This document shows positions 16,188 to 24,311 of a stretch of DNA of 64,000 nt, piece by piece. Made by a program: the position numbers and the translations under genes. The DNA comes from Micromonospora sp. C95 (GTDB taxonomy: Bacteria > Actinomycetota > Actinomycetes > Mycobacteriales > Micromonosporaceae), in contig NZ_JAGPXT010000003.1 of NCBI RefSeq assembly GCF_018070465.1, positions 301,488-365,487 of the forward strand. The letters run 5' to 3'. Numbering within the stretch: the stretch's first letter is position 1; every line of letters starts with the position of its first letter. Under the pieces are notes generated by a model. It was not told the DNA's origin, did not search any database, and worked only from the letters and a program-made list of their open reading frames with translations.

Positions 16188-17228
16188 TCACTTTTCCTGG
16201 CCGGCCCGGACAAGACAACCGAGAAGGACCTGCCGCGTCAGGCCGAGCCGTTCCTTCCACGCGTCGTTGCGGCGGCCGCCTTCGAGCAACGCGCACCCGT
16301 TGTCGATCGCGGCCCGCACGGTGGCGTGGAGCATGACCTGGTACGGGCTGAAGCCGAGTTCGCCGGGTCGCTGCGTCCCGGCGGCCCAGTTGTGGAACCG
16401 CTGCCCGTCGACCAGGGAGATCGATGCCGCCACGATCTCGCTGTTGCGACGGATGGTGACGAGGTTGACGTGCCGGCGCAGCTCTGTGCCGAACTTGGTG
16501 AGCCGCTCGGGGTCGTACCATCCGGGATTGCCGTGCTTGGCGGACGTGACTTGGCAGAGCCGCGCGGCCGCGGCCATGTCCTCCGGCTCCGGCGGTCCGG
16601 CGGTGAGCCGGTAGCCGCCCGCCTCCATCAGCCGGATGTGCCGGCGCATTTCCTGACGCGGGCGTGGGCGGAGGCGGGCCAGGTAGTCGTCAGCCGACCG
16701 CAACCCTCGCACATCAAGGAGGTAACGGGCGTCGATCCGGCGGACAGCGGTGCCGCTGTCGGCGAGCAGACCGGCGAGCGCGCCGCCCTCGGGCATGTTC
16801 ATGAAGCCGTACGCCTGCGCACCGGTCCGCTCCGCCAGTCCCCGCAGCCCCCGGCGGACCGCGTTCAGCACCTCCGCGTCCAAGCGGTAGGCAGGCAGAC
16901 AGGTGTCGTACCAGTGCCACATGTGGCTGAGCAGCAGCGGCCCGTCGGCAGCACGGAAGCCGGGCAGCATTGCCGGGCAGACGCCGAGCGGATCGTCGGG
17001 GGGCAGCAGAAAGGTGGGCAGCACCGCGCGCAGTCGGCCGGTCGCGCGGTCGTACACGCGCATGAAGTGCATCGCGAGGGTGGTGCGCAGCGGGAAGCGC
17101 CAGTAGGCGCGCAACACGTCGGATCGGTAGAACAGCGGCGCATCGCTGCGGTCGACCAGCAGGTCCCAGTCGACATCGTCCGGCGGATTCTCGCCGATCT
17201 CGACGCTGATGCTCGGCGCGGCCCTCAT
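16188..17228 (-). CDS. FemAB/GNAT-like acyl- or aminoacyltransferase A
   Basis: 346 aa protein of the FemAB-like GNAT superfamily (also resembling CelD/BcsL proteins). Diagnostic regions are YLARLRPRPRQEMRRHIRLM mid-protein, where a basic helix typifies the family, and VAASISLVDGQRFHNWAAGT plus GCALLEGGRRNDAWKERLGL near the C-terminus. Starts with ATG 17228, overlapping the nucleotidyltransferase stop (ATGA). Family members transfer amino acids from aminoacyl-tRNA, and GNAT ligases of this kind build dehydrophos peptides; N-acylation is the alternative. It is more distant from the two other copies in the cluster (22088-23200, 26544-27632). Confidence 0.8.
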   Translation of the reverse strand: MRAAPSISVEIGENPPDDVDWDLLVDRSDAPLFYRSDVLRAYWRFPLRTTLAMHFMRVYDRATGRLRAVLPTFLLPPDDPLGVCPAMLPGFRAADGPLLLSHMWHWYDTCLPAYRLDAEVLNAVRRGLRGLAERTGAQAYGFMNMPEGGALAGLLADSGTAVRRIDARYLLDVRGLRSADDYLARLRPRPRQEMRRHIRLMEAGGYRLTAGPPEPEDMAAAARLCQVTSAKHGNPGWYDPERLTKFGTELRRHVNLVTIRRNSEIVAASISLVDGQRFHNWAAGTQRPGELGFSPYQVMLHATVRAAIDNGCALLEGGRRNDAWKERLGLTRQVLLGCLVRAGQEK

Positions 17229-18541
17229 GCGTGGCCGGCGAGCCGGGATGCCAGTGCGAGGCTGGTGGGATGCACCTCGCCCCATACGGTCGGCACGAAT
17301 ATCTCGTCCCCGGCCCGGAGCACCGTGCCCGGCCCCTGGGTGATCAGGGTCAGGCCCGACTCCCACGGCCTCTCGGCGATCGGGACATCGTCGGCTCGGT
17401 CGAGCGCGATGTTCGCTGCGAGTGGCTCCCAGGTGCTCGTCGGCAGCAGCCGGCAACACGTTTGCCTGTTGCGCGCCGGCACCGGCTCTCCGGGCGGCGC
17501 AACTCGTGGCCGCAGGTCGGCGGAGTAGTAGCGGCGGGCCTCCTCGGCGACCACGGTCGCGGTGTCGTCATCGGCTCCGCGAGCACGCTCGTCGCGGTAG
17601 GCGGAGCGCGCCGCCCGGTCGGCGCGCTCCGCCGGGGTCAGGCTCAGCGCCAACGGGCCGTTCACGTCACCGACCGGTAGGCCCAGCTCCGGGTAGATCT
17701 CACCCGTCACCGCCAGCAGCTGAGCAAGGACGTCGACCGCCAGGGCGCCGCGACACAGTTCCTCTACCGTGGCCCAGTCGGTACGGGCCTCGCCCACAAG
17801 AAGCTCGTGCAGGTCATTGATGTCCTTCATGGACAGCACGCCGTCGTTGAGCGCGTGGGCGGCGATCAACGCCAGCGTGGTCTCCCGGTCGGGCTCCTGG
17901 GCTGGCACGCCGAGCACCTCGGTGTCACGCCAGCCGGCGAGCGGCATGTTTCCCGCGTGGCCCACCGAATACGGGCCGATGTGCAGATCCACCCGGCTGA
18001 TCGGATCCTCGTTGTCCGGTAGGACGAGGGTCAGCTGCCCGTAGAGGTGTCCCCCGTCGGTGCACTTCAGCCACGAAAACTCGGTCGTGTCACACACCCA
18101 CCCGCGCTGCCGCAGCCAGCGGCTCGTCGCGAGCGCGGCGTGCCACTCCGGGACGTGCAGGTCGATGTCCCCTTCGTGCCGCAGCTCCGGACGGCGATGG
18201 TGCTCCCGCAGCGCCAGGCCCTTCATGACCCGCGCGCCGAGTGCCGGCGCCTCGGTCAGGATCGCGGTCAGCTCCGGCCGGGCCGCCGCACATCGCAACC
18301 GTTCGGCGGTGATGAGCTGATCGAGGCGTTTCTGGACGGTCCCCACCTGCTCGGTCGGTGGCAGCTGTCCCAAGGTCTCACGGGCTGGCAGATAGACCCG
18401 GGAGGCCACGATCCGCGCGTACACCTCCTCGGGGTCGAGCACCTCGAGCAGTTCGGCGGCACGGGCTCGGTGCTCGGCAGCGGGTTCGAGACGCGCCAAC
18501 AGCGTGATGCACGTCCAGTAGGCGTCGGCATTGTCAACCAT
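17225..18541 (-). CDS. Nucleotidyltransferase-family protein (NTP_transf_5-like)
   Basis: 438 aa. The core resembles the NTP_transf_5 family: VMKGLALREHH, then RHEGDIDLHVP supplying the DxD metal pair, then RVDLHIG and a helical tail (IAAHALNDGVLSMKDINDLHELL). ATG 18541 overlaps the monooxygenase stop by 8 nt and its own stop overlaps the FemAB-like gene. Known members are poorly characterised but carry the polymerase-beta fold expected to transfer a nucleotide. Together with the NDK-like protein two genes upstream, this hints that an intermediate is tethered to a nucleotide, as in FR-900098 (CMP) biosynthesis; that is inference. Confidence 0.75.
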   Translation of the reverse strand: MVDNADAYWTCITLLARLEPAAEHRARAAELLEVLDPEEVYARIVASRVYLPARETLGQLPPTEQVGTVQKRLDQLITAERLRCAAARPELTAILTEAPALGARVMKGLALREHHRRPELRHEGDIDLHVPEWHAALATSRWLRQRGWVCDTTEFSWLKCTDGGHLYGQLTLVLPDNEDPISRVDLHIGPYSVGHAGNMPLAGWRDTEVLGVPAQEPDRETTLALIAAHALNDGVLSMKDINDLHELLVGEARTDWATVEELCRGALAVDVLAQLLAVTGEIYPELGLPVGDVNGPLALSLTPAERADRAARSAYRDERARGADDDTATVVAEEARRYYSADLRPRVAPPGEPVPARNRQTCCRLLPTSTWEPLAANIALDRADDVPIAERPWESGLTLITQGPGTVLRAGDEIFVPTVWGEVHPTSLALASRLAGHA

Positions 18542-20255
18542 GGGTGGTTCCTCTCTGGTCCGTGCTTGGCGCGTGGGCTGCCACCAGCCCCGTACCGTGC
18601 AGGTAGCCGTCGATGCGGCCGGCAGCGATCAGTGTGTCCGCCTCGTCGTCGGTCAGGCCGGGTGCCCACAACAGGACGGTCGCGGCGTACGTGTTGCGGA
18701 GGTGCTCGGCCAGGCCGGTGCGTTCCACCCGCGAGCCGGCGTCGGTCGCCCGGACGACAACGAAGTCGGCCACCAGGCGCAGGAGTTCCGCGTCTTCGGC
18801 CCGCCAGCCCACGGCGTCGACAACTGCTCCCACCCCATGGCCGATCCGGGCGCGCCGACCGAGAAGGTGCGCGCGGACGACCGGCCACGTGTCCACCAGC
18901 AGCACGCAGGACGACGTGGATTCCTCGGGGTCGTCCCGGCACGCCACGGCCAGCCCGGACGGCACGGAGCCGTACCCGGCGTCGTCCGCCCGACCGAAGA
19001 CGATGCCCACCGGGGTACGGCCGGAAGGCGGCCGGCCGGGCGACATCAGGGCCAACCGGCTGGCGGTGGTGACCGGGCCCAGCCGCAGCGGCAGCAGGCG
19101 CGGTGCGGTGACCGTGGACCCCGCCACCGCTCGCCGGTCGGCAGCCACCGTTTGCAGCACATCCCGCACGAACGCGGGGTCGCGGCGTTCGAGCCAGCTG
19201 TAGGTGTTCACGTCCCGGCGGGTGCGCAGCGCGAAAGCGAGCTGCCGACCTGGCAGCTGGACATGCCGGTCGATCTGCTCGAACCACTGCTGGCTGCTCC
19301 GGCCGTCGCGCTGCACCGCCTCGACTTCGGGACGCCGCCGTTTCTCGTACGCCGCCAGCGATCCGGCGCTCGGGTCGGCGCAGAGCTCGTCGCCCAGCGC
19401 GACGGCGTCCTCGATGGCGAGCCGGGTGCCGGAGCCGACGGTGAAGTGGGTGGTGTGCGCAGCGTCGCCGATCAGGACCTGGCTGCCGGCGTGCCACCGC
19501 TGGTTGACCACGGTGCGGAACGCGCGCCAGGGAAAGACGCTGCACCGCAGGCGGGCGCCACCCAGTTCGCCGGCGAAGAGACCGGCCAGCCGCTCCTCCA
19601 GCCGGCGCTGGTCGACGACGTCCAGACCGGATTCCCGTAGCGTCTGGAGGGTGCACTCGACGATCACCGCGCTCGCTTGCTCCTCGTACGGGTAGACGTG
19701 GGCCACCAACGCGCCCCAACGCGAACGCCGGAACCAGAAGCCCGGCGCGAACGCACGGTCCGCACACATCCAGAGGTAGCGGGTGGCGCCGGTGGTGACG
19801 GTCGGGCCGTACACATCCGCCCGCGCCCGCCGTACGGCGCTCCCCGCACCGTCCGCCCCGACGAGCAGATCGTTCGGACCGACCGCGCGGGTCGGATCGA
19901 AGCGCCGGCGGTGCACCACGGCGCCGAGCTCGCGAGCCCTGTCCCGAAGGATCTCCAGCAGACGTCCGCGCCCGATGCCGAGGATGAGGTGCCCGCCGGT
20001 CAGCACCTCGATGTCGTCCGTGCGCAGCCGCACGGTGTCCCATCGTCGTGCCGCCCGCCGGATCTCGGTTCCGCTGAGCGGGTCTCGCTCGGCCAGCGTC
20101 TCGACGAACTCGGCGTCCAGAACGATGCCGGTGCCGTCCGGTGCCGGCTGGTCGTAAACCTCGACGTCGAGGCCGGCGCCACGCCGCAACACCTCGACGG
20201 CCAGGGCCAGACCAGCCGGCCCGCCGCCCGCGATGACGCACCGCCGGTACCTCAC
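18534..20255 (-). CDS. FAD-dependent monooxygenase (salicylyl/anthraniloyl-CoA hydroxylase-like)
   Basis: 573 aa. The FAD Rossmann motif is CVIAGGGPAGLALAVEVLRR; the second FAD motif GDAAHTTHFTVGSGTRLAIEDA closely follows the salicylyl-CoA 5-hydroxylase/anthraniloyl-CoA monooxygenase group. After about residue 370, a 200-aa C-terminal region is not the old-yellow-enzyme domain of anthraniloyl-CoA monooxygenase; it is unlike anything I recognise but includes AEHLRNTYAATVLLWAPGL. GTG 20255 overlaps the aminotransferase stop by 4 nt. Class A flavin enzymes usually hydroxylate activated rings, so an aromatic or N-hydroxylated building block is plausible; the substrate is unknown. Confidence 0.85.
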   Translation of the reverse strand: MRYRRCVIAGGGPAGLALAVEVLRRGAGLDVEVYDQPAPDGTGIVLDAEFVETLAERDPLSGTEIRRAARRWDTVRLRTDDIEVLTGGHLILGIGRGRLLEILRDRARELGAVVHRRRFDPTRAVGPNDLLVGADGAGSAVRRARADVYGPTVTTGATRYLWMCADRAFAPGFWFRRSRWGALVAHVYPYEEQASAVIVECTLQTLRESGLDVVDQRRLEERLAGLFAGELGGARLRCSVFPWRAFRTVVNQRWHAGSQVLIGDAAHTTHFTVGSGTRLAIEDAVALGDELCADPSAGSLAAYEKRRRPEVEAVQRDGRSSQQWFEQIDRHVQLPGRQLAFALRTRRDVNTYSWLERRDPAFVRDVLQTVAADRRAVAGSTVTAPRLLPLRLGPVTTASRLALMSPGRPPSGRTPVGIVFGRADDAGYGSVPSGLAVACRDDPEESTSSCVLLVDTWPVVRAHLLGRRARIGHGVGAVVDAVGWRAEDAELLRLVADFVVVRATDAGSRVERTGLAEHLRNTYAATVLLWAPGLTDDEADTLIAAGRIDGYLHGTGLVAAHAPSTDQRGTTHG

Positions 20256-21223
20256 GCGGCACCGACCAGGGCGGGAGCCATCAGGGCCGACCGGGCGACC
20301 ACGTCACCGAACCGCTCACCCACGGCAGCGTCGGCGCCGGCGAAGCTGGCACGCAGGGTCCCGGCCGCGAAGAAGTCCGATCCGGGGTTGAGCCGGTAGG
20401 ACCGGTCGGCGAGATACGCGAGGGCAGCCGCCTCGTCCGTGCCGGAACGCACGGTGAGCAACGCGTGCGGCGCCCCGGAATTCGGCACGGACAGCCGGTG
20501 GTGGAAGGCCGCTGCCGCGTCGAGCGCCGGCACCACGTTCTGCTCGATCAGCAAGCCGGCACCGCCGTCGCGCAGAAACAGGCCCCAGGCGCGCTGCCAG
20601 ACCGGTGACGGTGGAGTGCCGATCAGCTCAGCCGTCGCCCGGTCGAAGAAGTCCGCACTCACGACCCACCCGAGACGGGCACCATGTCCGACGATCTTGT
20701 GGAGCGAGCCCAGGTGATCCGCGTTGGGCACCCGTGGACTGTCGCCGAACCACCCGTACGCGCCGTTGACGATGACCCGGCGGCCGGTGGCGGTGAGCTG
20801 GGCCAGGACGGCGTGTTCGGCTGCGGACAGGCTGCGGCCGTCCGGGTTGCGGAACGGTGAGGTGAGCCAGATGGCCGTGTCCGCAGGTGTGCCGGGGAGC
20901 TCGGCCCAGTCGTACAGCGACACGTCCGCGCCTGCGGCGCGCATCGTCCGCACCGCACCGGGGAAGGTCGGCCGTTCGACGGCGAGGCGGGATTCGGTCC
21001 GCGCGTAGGTGAGGGCGGCCGCCCTGATACCCGCCGTGATGGTGAGCAGGTCGGCGCTGGCGCCCAGGATGCGCGCGAGTTGCTCGCGCAGGACGTCGTC
21101 GCCCCTTGGCGCGGGTGCCTGCCACAGGTGCGGCGATTTCGACGCGGCGGTGAGGCACGCAGCGAACAACTCCCGGGCCAGCGGTGGCCAGGTCGGTGGC
21201 GTACCCGTCAGGTCGGTGGTCAT
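20252..21223 (-). CDS. Small PLP aminotransferase-like enzyme with altered PLP site
   Basis: 323 aa, shorter than the usual 390 of class I/II aminotransferases. The Schiff-base Lys is in GSLHKIVGHGARLGW, with the phosphate-binding Arg following; the Asn that stacks near the cofactor is in SPFRNPDG and the C-terminal carboxylate Arg in GTLRASFAG. The segment that normally reads D-x-A-Y is VNGAYGWF, so the Asp that protonates the pyridine nitrogen is Asn (codon at 20765-20767). This predicts altered chemistry or a non-catalytic role. ATG 21223 overlaps the NDK-like stop (ATGA). Confidence 0.8.
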   Translation of the reverse strand: MTTDLTGTPPTWPPLARELFAACLTAASKSPHLWQAPAPRGDDVLREQLARILGASADLLTITAGIRAAALTYARTESRLAVERPTFPGAVRTMRAAGADVSLYDWAELPGTPADTAIWLTSPFRNPDGRSLSAAEHAVLAQLTATGRRVIVNGAYGWFGDSPRVPNADHLGSLHKIVGHGARLGWVVSADFFDRATAELIGTPPSPVWQRAWGLFLRDGGAGLLIEQNVVPALDAAAAFHHRLSVPNSGAPHALLTVRSGTDEAAALAYLADRSYRLNPGSDFFAAGTLRASFAGADAAVGERFGDVVARSALMAPALVGAA

Positions 21224-22095
21224 CGGTTTCGGGTGGTGTCGGGCGGAAAGACCGCAGAGGTGGTCAGGACCGCCTGTTCCCAGGGGTCGAGGGCTAGACC
21301 GTGCCAGGCGAGCACCCGGGTGACCGTGTCCATGTCCGGCCGGGGGACGGTGCCGTCGAACGGCCAGGCGATCACCTCGCCGGCCTCGGCGGGCCGGATG
21401 CGCTGGCCCAGCAACACGTCGGCCAGCGCCTTGCCGCTGGTCGGCTCACCCAGTACACCGTCGCGGATCAGGTCCATGGTGCGCTCGCGGGCGGGCTCGG
21501 TGACATCACCCCAGATCGCAGCGATCAGCCGGCCACGGACGGCACCCAGGACGTCGGCGAAGCCGCGGGTCTCCGGGGGCCACGATGCCAGCAGATCGAG
21601 CAGTTGATCGAGTTCGGCGTCCGAGAACAGGCACGGATCGGTGCCCAGCAAGGTGGCGCACTCAGCCGCCGCCTCGGCCGGGCTGTCGGAGATGTGCACC
21701 AGGTTGAGGACCGTGTTGATCGCGCCGAGGTCGTGCCGGATGCTGCCGGGCAGCGCGTGTGCCGGGTCGGCATCGCCTTTGAGCGCCTTCGCCGCCGCGT
21801 AGGACACCTCAGCGGGGCGCTCCTGCTCATCCCGCAGCGACACCATCAGCGCGGGACCCAGTGCGAAGAGCGCGTCCAGGGCGCGGTACCGGTGCACCCG
21901 GGCCGCGGTGACCTGCTGCAGCTCGCTCATCCGGTCGATGCGGTGGGGTGTGACCCGGGTGAGCCGCCAGCCGTCCGGGCGCAGGCCGATCCCGGCGAGA
22001 CGGTCGAGCACGGCCCGGGTCAGGCCCCGGACCAGGCAGTCGGGACTGATCATGACGAAGATCCGGTGTTGCCAGGCGGCGGGATCGTCAAGCAT
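21220..22095 (-). CDS. Nucleoside-diphosphate-kinase-like protein
   Basis: 291 aa. Residues about 10-150 follow the NDK fold: HRIFVMISPDCLVRGL at the N-terminus, then PGSIRHDLGAINTVL and LVHISDSPAEAA, matching canonical TIRGDFG and IHGSDS with the phospho-carrier His kept. The canonical IKPD is ISPD, so the phosphate-contacting Lys is Ser. A roughly 140-aa C-terminal region is unassigned. It begins at ATG 22095, eight nt inside the upstream FemAB-like gene. An NDK homologue is unusual in a phosphonate cluster; it could handle a phosphonate or nucleotide adduct. Function is inferred only from fold. Confidence 0.75.
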   Translation of the reverse strand: MLDDPAAWQHRIFVMISPDCLVRGLTRAVLDRLAGIGLRPDGWRLTRVTPHRIDRMSELQQVTAARVHRYRALDALFALGPALMVSLRDEQERPAEVSYAAAKALKGDADPAHALPGSIRHDLGAINTVLNLVHISDSPAEAAAECATLLGTDPCLFSDAELDQLLDLLASWPPETRGFADVLGAVRGRLIAAIWGDVTEPARERTMDLIRDGVLGEPTSGKALADVLLGQRIRPAEAGEVIAWPFDGTVPRPDMDTVTRVLAWHGLALDPWEQAVLTTSAVFPPDTTRNR

Positions 22096-23200
22096 TCGGG
22101 GCCACACCTTTCGGCACAGGGGACGGACGTGGCGCCACGGCCAACCGTGCACCGGCCGCCCACACGGGTTCACTGCGGCAACCGCGCTGCCTCTTCGCCT
22201 CCCAGGAGCCGAATCCGTAGTGGATGCGGCGGATGCCCGCAGCCGGGACGAGTGCCGCCGGGTGGTAGAAGCCGGTCGCGAAGTAGGCGAAGCGCGCGGC
22301 GTCGCTGTCGTAGTCGGTGCCGGTCAGAAACGCACTCCACTCGTCGCCCTCGCGGATGAAGAGCATGAAGTTCACCAGCCGGCCCGCCGCCCGCGCGGTC
22401 ACCAGGCACAGCTCGGACGGATGGAACGTCTCGCGTACCTGATGCACCAGACGTTCCTCCTTCGCCCGGTCGGGGTTGCCGCCGTACCGGGCGACCAGCG
22501 CACAGCGCAGGCCGACCAGCTCCGGGCCGACCCCGTCGAGGTCCTCCTCGGCGATCCGCACCCCGCGCTCCGCCAGCCACCGCAGCTCGCGCCGGATCGC
22601 GGTGCGGCGCTTGTAGCTGAAGCGGCTCAGATAGCCGTCGACATCGGTCCAGTCCACATCCAGGACACAGGATGTGGAGAGCGGGACGACCGCCGCGCCG
22701 GTGATCGCGGCGAACGAGGTCAGCAGCGGGGTCGCGGCCACCGTCTGGTACAGCAGGGACACCGCCCGGCAGCCGTGGTCGCCGGCCCAGCTCAGCAGCG
22801 CGTCGACGAAGCCGTCCAGCGTCGCCGGGTCGGACGCGCGGGGACCTATCGGCCGGGTGTCGTAGTGCGGGTGCATGACCATCAGCCCGGGGAAGACGTC
22901 CGCGGTGTCGAGCCCCGACCACGGATGCGGACCGTCGACGGCCAGCCCTGCGTCCACCGACCGGCCGCTGAGGACGGCGTACGGGTCGACACGGCGGCTC
23001 GACATGGGAGCACTCAGCAGCGTGCCGCCGACGGCGACCAGCGGCCGCGAACCGTCGCACCAGGCGAAGGTGTGGTAGCCGTTGCCGAACCGGTCGATGG
23101 TGAGCCGCATCGACCGCTGCGAGGTCCCGACCCTGTCATCGGCCACCCACCGGTCCCAGTCGGACGGGATTCCCTGCCAGACCTTCAGGCGCCTCGGCAT
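22088..23200 (-). CDS. FemAB/GNAT-like ligase B
   Basis: 370 aa paralogue of the divergent gene at 26544. Shared blocks include MVMHPHYDTRPIGP, YLSRFSYKRRTAIRREL, and LTGTDYDSDAARFAYFATG near the C-terminus, all typical of FemAB-like GNAT-fold transferases. ATG 23200 is fixed by GGGGGA six nt upstream, although this makes it overlap the decarboxylase gene by 65 nt. With no NRPS or ATP-grasp ligase in the cluster, this and its two relatives are the best candidates for amide-bond formation, probably from aminoacyl-tRNA as shown for dehydrophos ligases DhpH-C and DhpK. The exact acyl donor is unknown. Confidence 0.82.
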   Translation of the reverse strand: MPRRLKVWQGIPSDWDRWVADDRVGTSQRSMRLTIDRFGNGYHTFAWCDGSRPLVAVGGTLLSAPMSSRRVDPYAVLSGRSVDAGLAVDGPHPWSGLDTADVFPGLMVMHPHYDTRPIGPRASDPATLDGFVDALLSWAGDHGCRAVSLLYQTVAATPLLTSFAAITGAAVVPLSTSCVLDVDWTDVDGYLSRFSYKRRTAIRRELRWLAERGVRIAEEDLDGVGPELVGLRCALVARYGGNPDRAKEERLVHQVRETFHPSELCLVTARAAGRLVNFMLFIREGDEWSAFLTGTDYDSDAARFAYFATGFYHPAALVPAAGIRRIHYGFGSWEAKRQRGCRSEPVWAAGARLAVAPRPSPVPKGVAPNA

Positions 23201-24311
23201 GTTGTCCCCCCTGTACGTGCGCCGCGAAACGGCGGGCGAGCTGGTCCACACTGACGGAACCGCTGGCCCGTGAACCGGCGGCCGGGCTCCTGGGCGCGAT
23301 CCGGAGGTGGGCCAACACGGACCCCGGCGCCTGTAGCACCCGGGCCGCGGCACGCAGTTCCTCCGCCGTACCGACCGAGATCGCCCGCCGGTAGCCGCAG
23401 GCGGTGGCGATCTCCGTGAACGCGGTCGAGGCCGCAGTGGTGGCCTGTCCGCCGGTCGACTCGTAGGTGCCGTTGTCGAGCACGGCGTGGACGAGGTTCG
23501 GCGAGATCCGCCCGACAGTGGACATCGCGCCCAGGTGCATCAGCGCGCTGCCGTCACCGTCGATCACGACCACCCGATGGTCCGGCCGGGACAACGCGAT
23601 CCCGGCGGCGACCGCCGAAGCGTGCCCCATCGAGCCCTGAAGGTAGAGGTTCTCCGCAGCGTCACCCTGCTGGAACAGGTCCCGGGAGATGTAGCCGGTC
23701 GTGCTGACCCACAGCGAGTCCGGCAGGAGGCGTCGCAGCTCCGCGATCGCCTCGCCGCGGGTGAACTCCGGTTCTGTGGCCGGCGACACGGCAGCGGACA
23801 GCCGCTCCCCCGGGATGCGCCCCGGTACCAGCACGAAACTCGGCCAGCCGGCCCGGCGTTCCTCCTGGACGCGCGCCAGCATCTCCCGCGCACCCTCGAC
23901 CGTCTCGGGCAGCACATGGTGCGGCACCCCGAGTTCGGCCAGCAGGGGCACCGTGGCACGACCCATCACTTCGTGCTGCGGTTCCTCCGGGTCGGCGGCC
24001 GGCCACCCGCGCATCGTCATGAACGTGAGCACCGGCAACCGGTACGGCATCGCCAGCGACGTGAGCGGGTTGACCAGGTTCCCCAGCCCGGAGTTCTGCA
24101 CCAGCAGCGCTGATTCCGTTCCGCCCAGCATCATCCCGGCCACCAGCGCGAACGCCGTTCCCTCGTTGGCCGCCGGCACATAGGTGTAGCGCTCGTCGGC
24201 GTCGAGGCGCTCGTACAACCGGCTCAGGAACGAGCAGGGCACGCCGGACAGGTGTCGGCATCCGATCTGTTCGAGCAGATCGAGAAACTCGGACGCCGTG
24301 ATCACCGGCAT
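23136..24311 (-). CDS. Phosphonopyruvate decarboxylase
   Basis: 391 aa thiamine-diphosphate enzyme that converts phosphonopyruvate to phosphonoacetaldehyde and CO2, making C-P bond formation irreversible. The catalytic Glu region is AANEGTAFALVAGMML; the ThDP/Mg site is IDGDGSALMHLGAMSTVG followed by VLDNGTYESTGGQ, the diagnostic box of the Ppd/sulfopyruvate decarboxylase family. The start is ATG 24311, overlapping the alpha-hydroxy-acid oxidase stop by 10 nt. Length is as usual for Ppd. Sulfopyruvate decarboxylase is the alternative, but the PEP mutase-like gene two genes upstream argues for phosphonate use. Confidence 0.93.
   Translation of the reverse strand: MPVITASEFLDLLEQIGCRHLSGVPCSFLSRLYERLDADERYTYVPAANEGTAFALVAGMMLGGTESALLVQNSGLGNLVNPLTSLAMPYRLPVLTFMTMRGWPAADPEEPQHEVMGRATVPLLAELGVPHHVLPETVEGAREMLARVQEERRAGWPSFVLVPGRIPGERLSAAVSPATEPEFTRGEAIAELRRLLPDSLWVSTTGYISRDLFQQGDAAENLYLQGSMGHASAVAAGIALSRPDHRVVVIDGDGSALMHLGAMSTVGRISPNLVHAVLDNGTYESTGGQATTAASTAFTEIATACGYRRAISVGTAEELRAAARVLQAPGSVLAHLRIAPRSPAAGSRASGSVSVDQLARRFAAHVQGGQHAEAPEGLAGNPVRLGPVGGR

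Noticed and set aside
23136..24311. Sulfopyruvate decarboxylase (coenzyme M-type or sulfonate pathway)
   Set aside because: Same enzyme family, but the PEP mutase-like gene two genes upstream favours phosphonopyruvate as the substrate; no sulfolactate genes are present.
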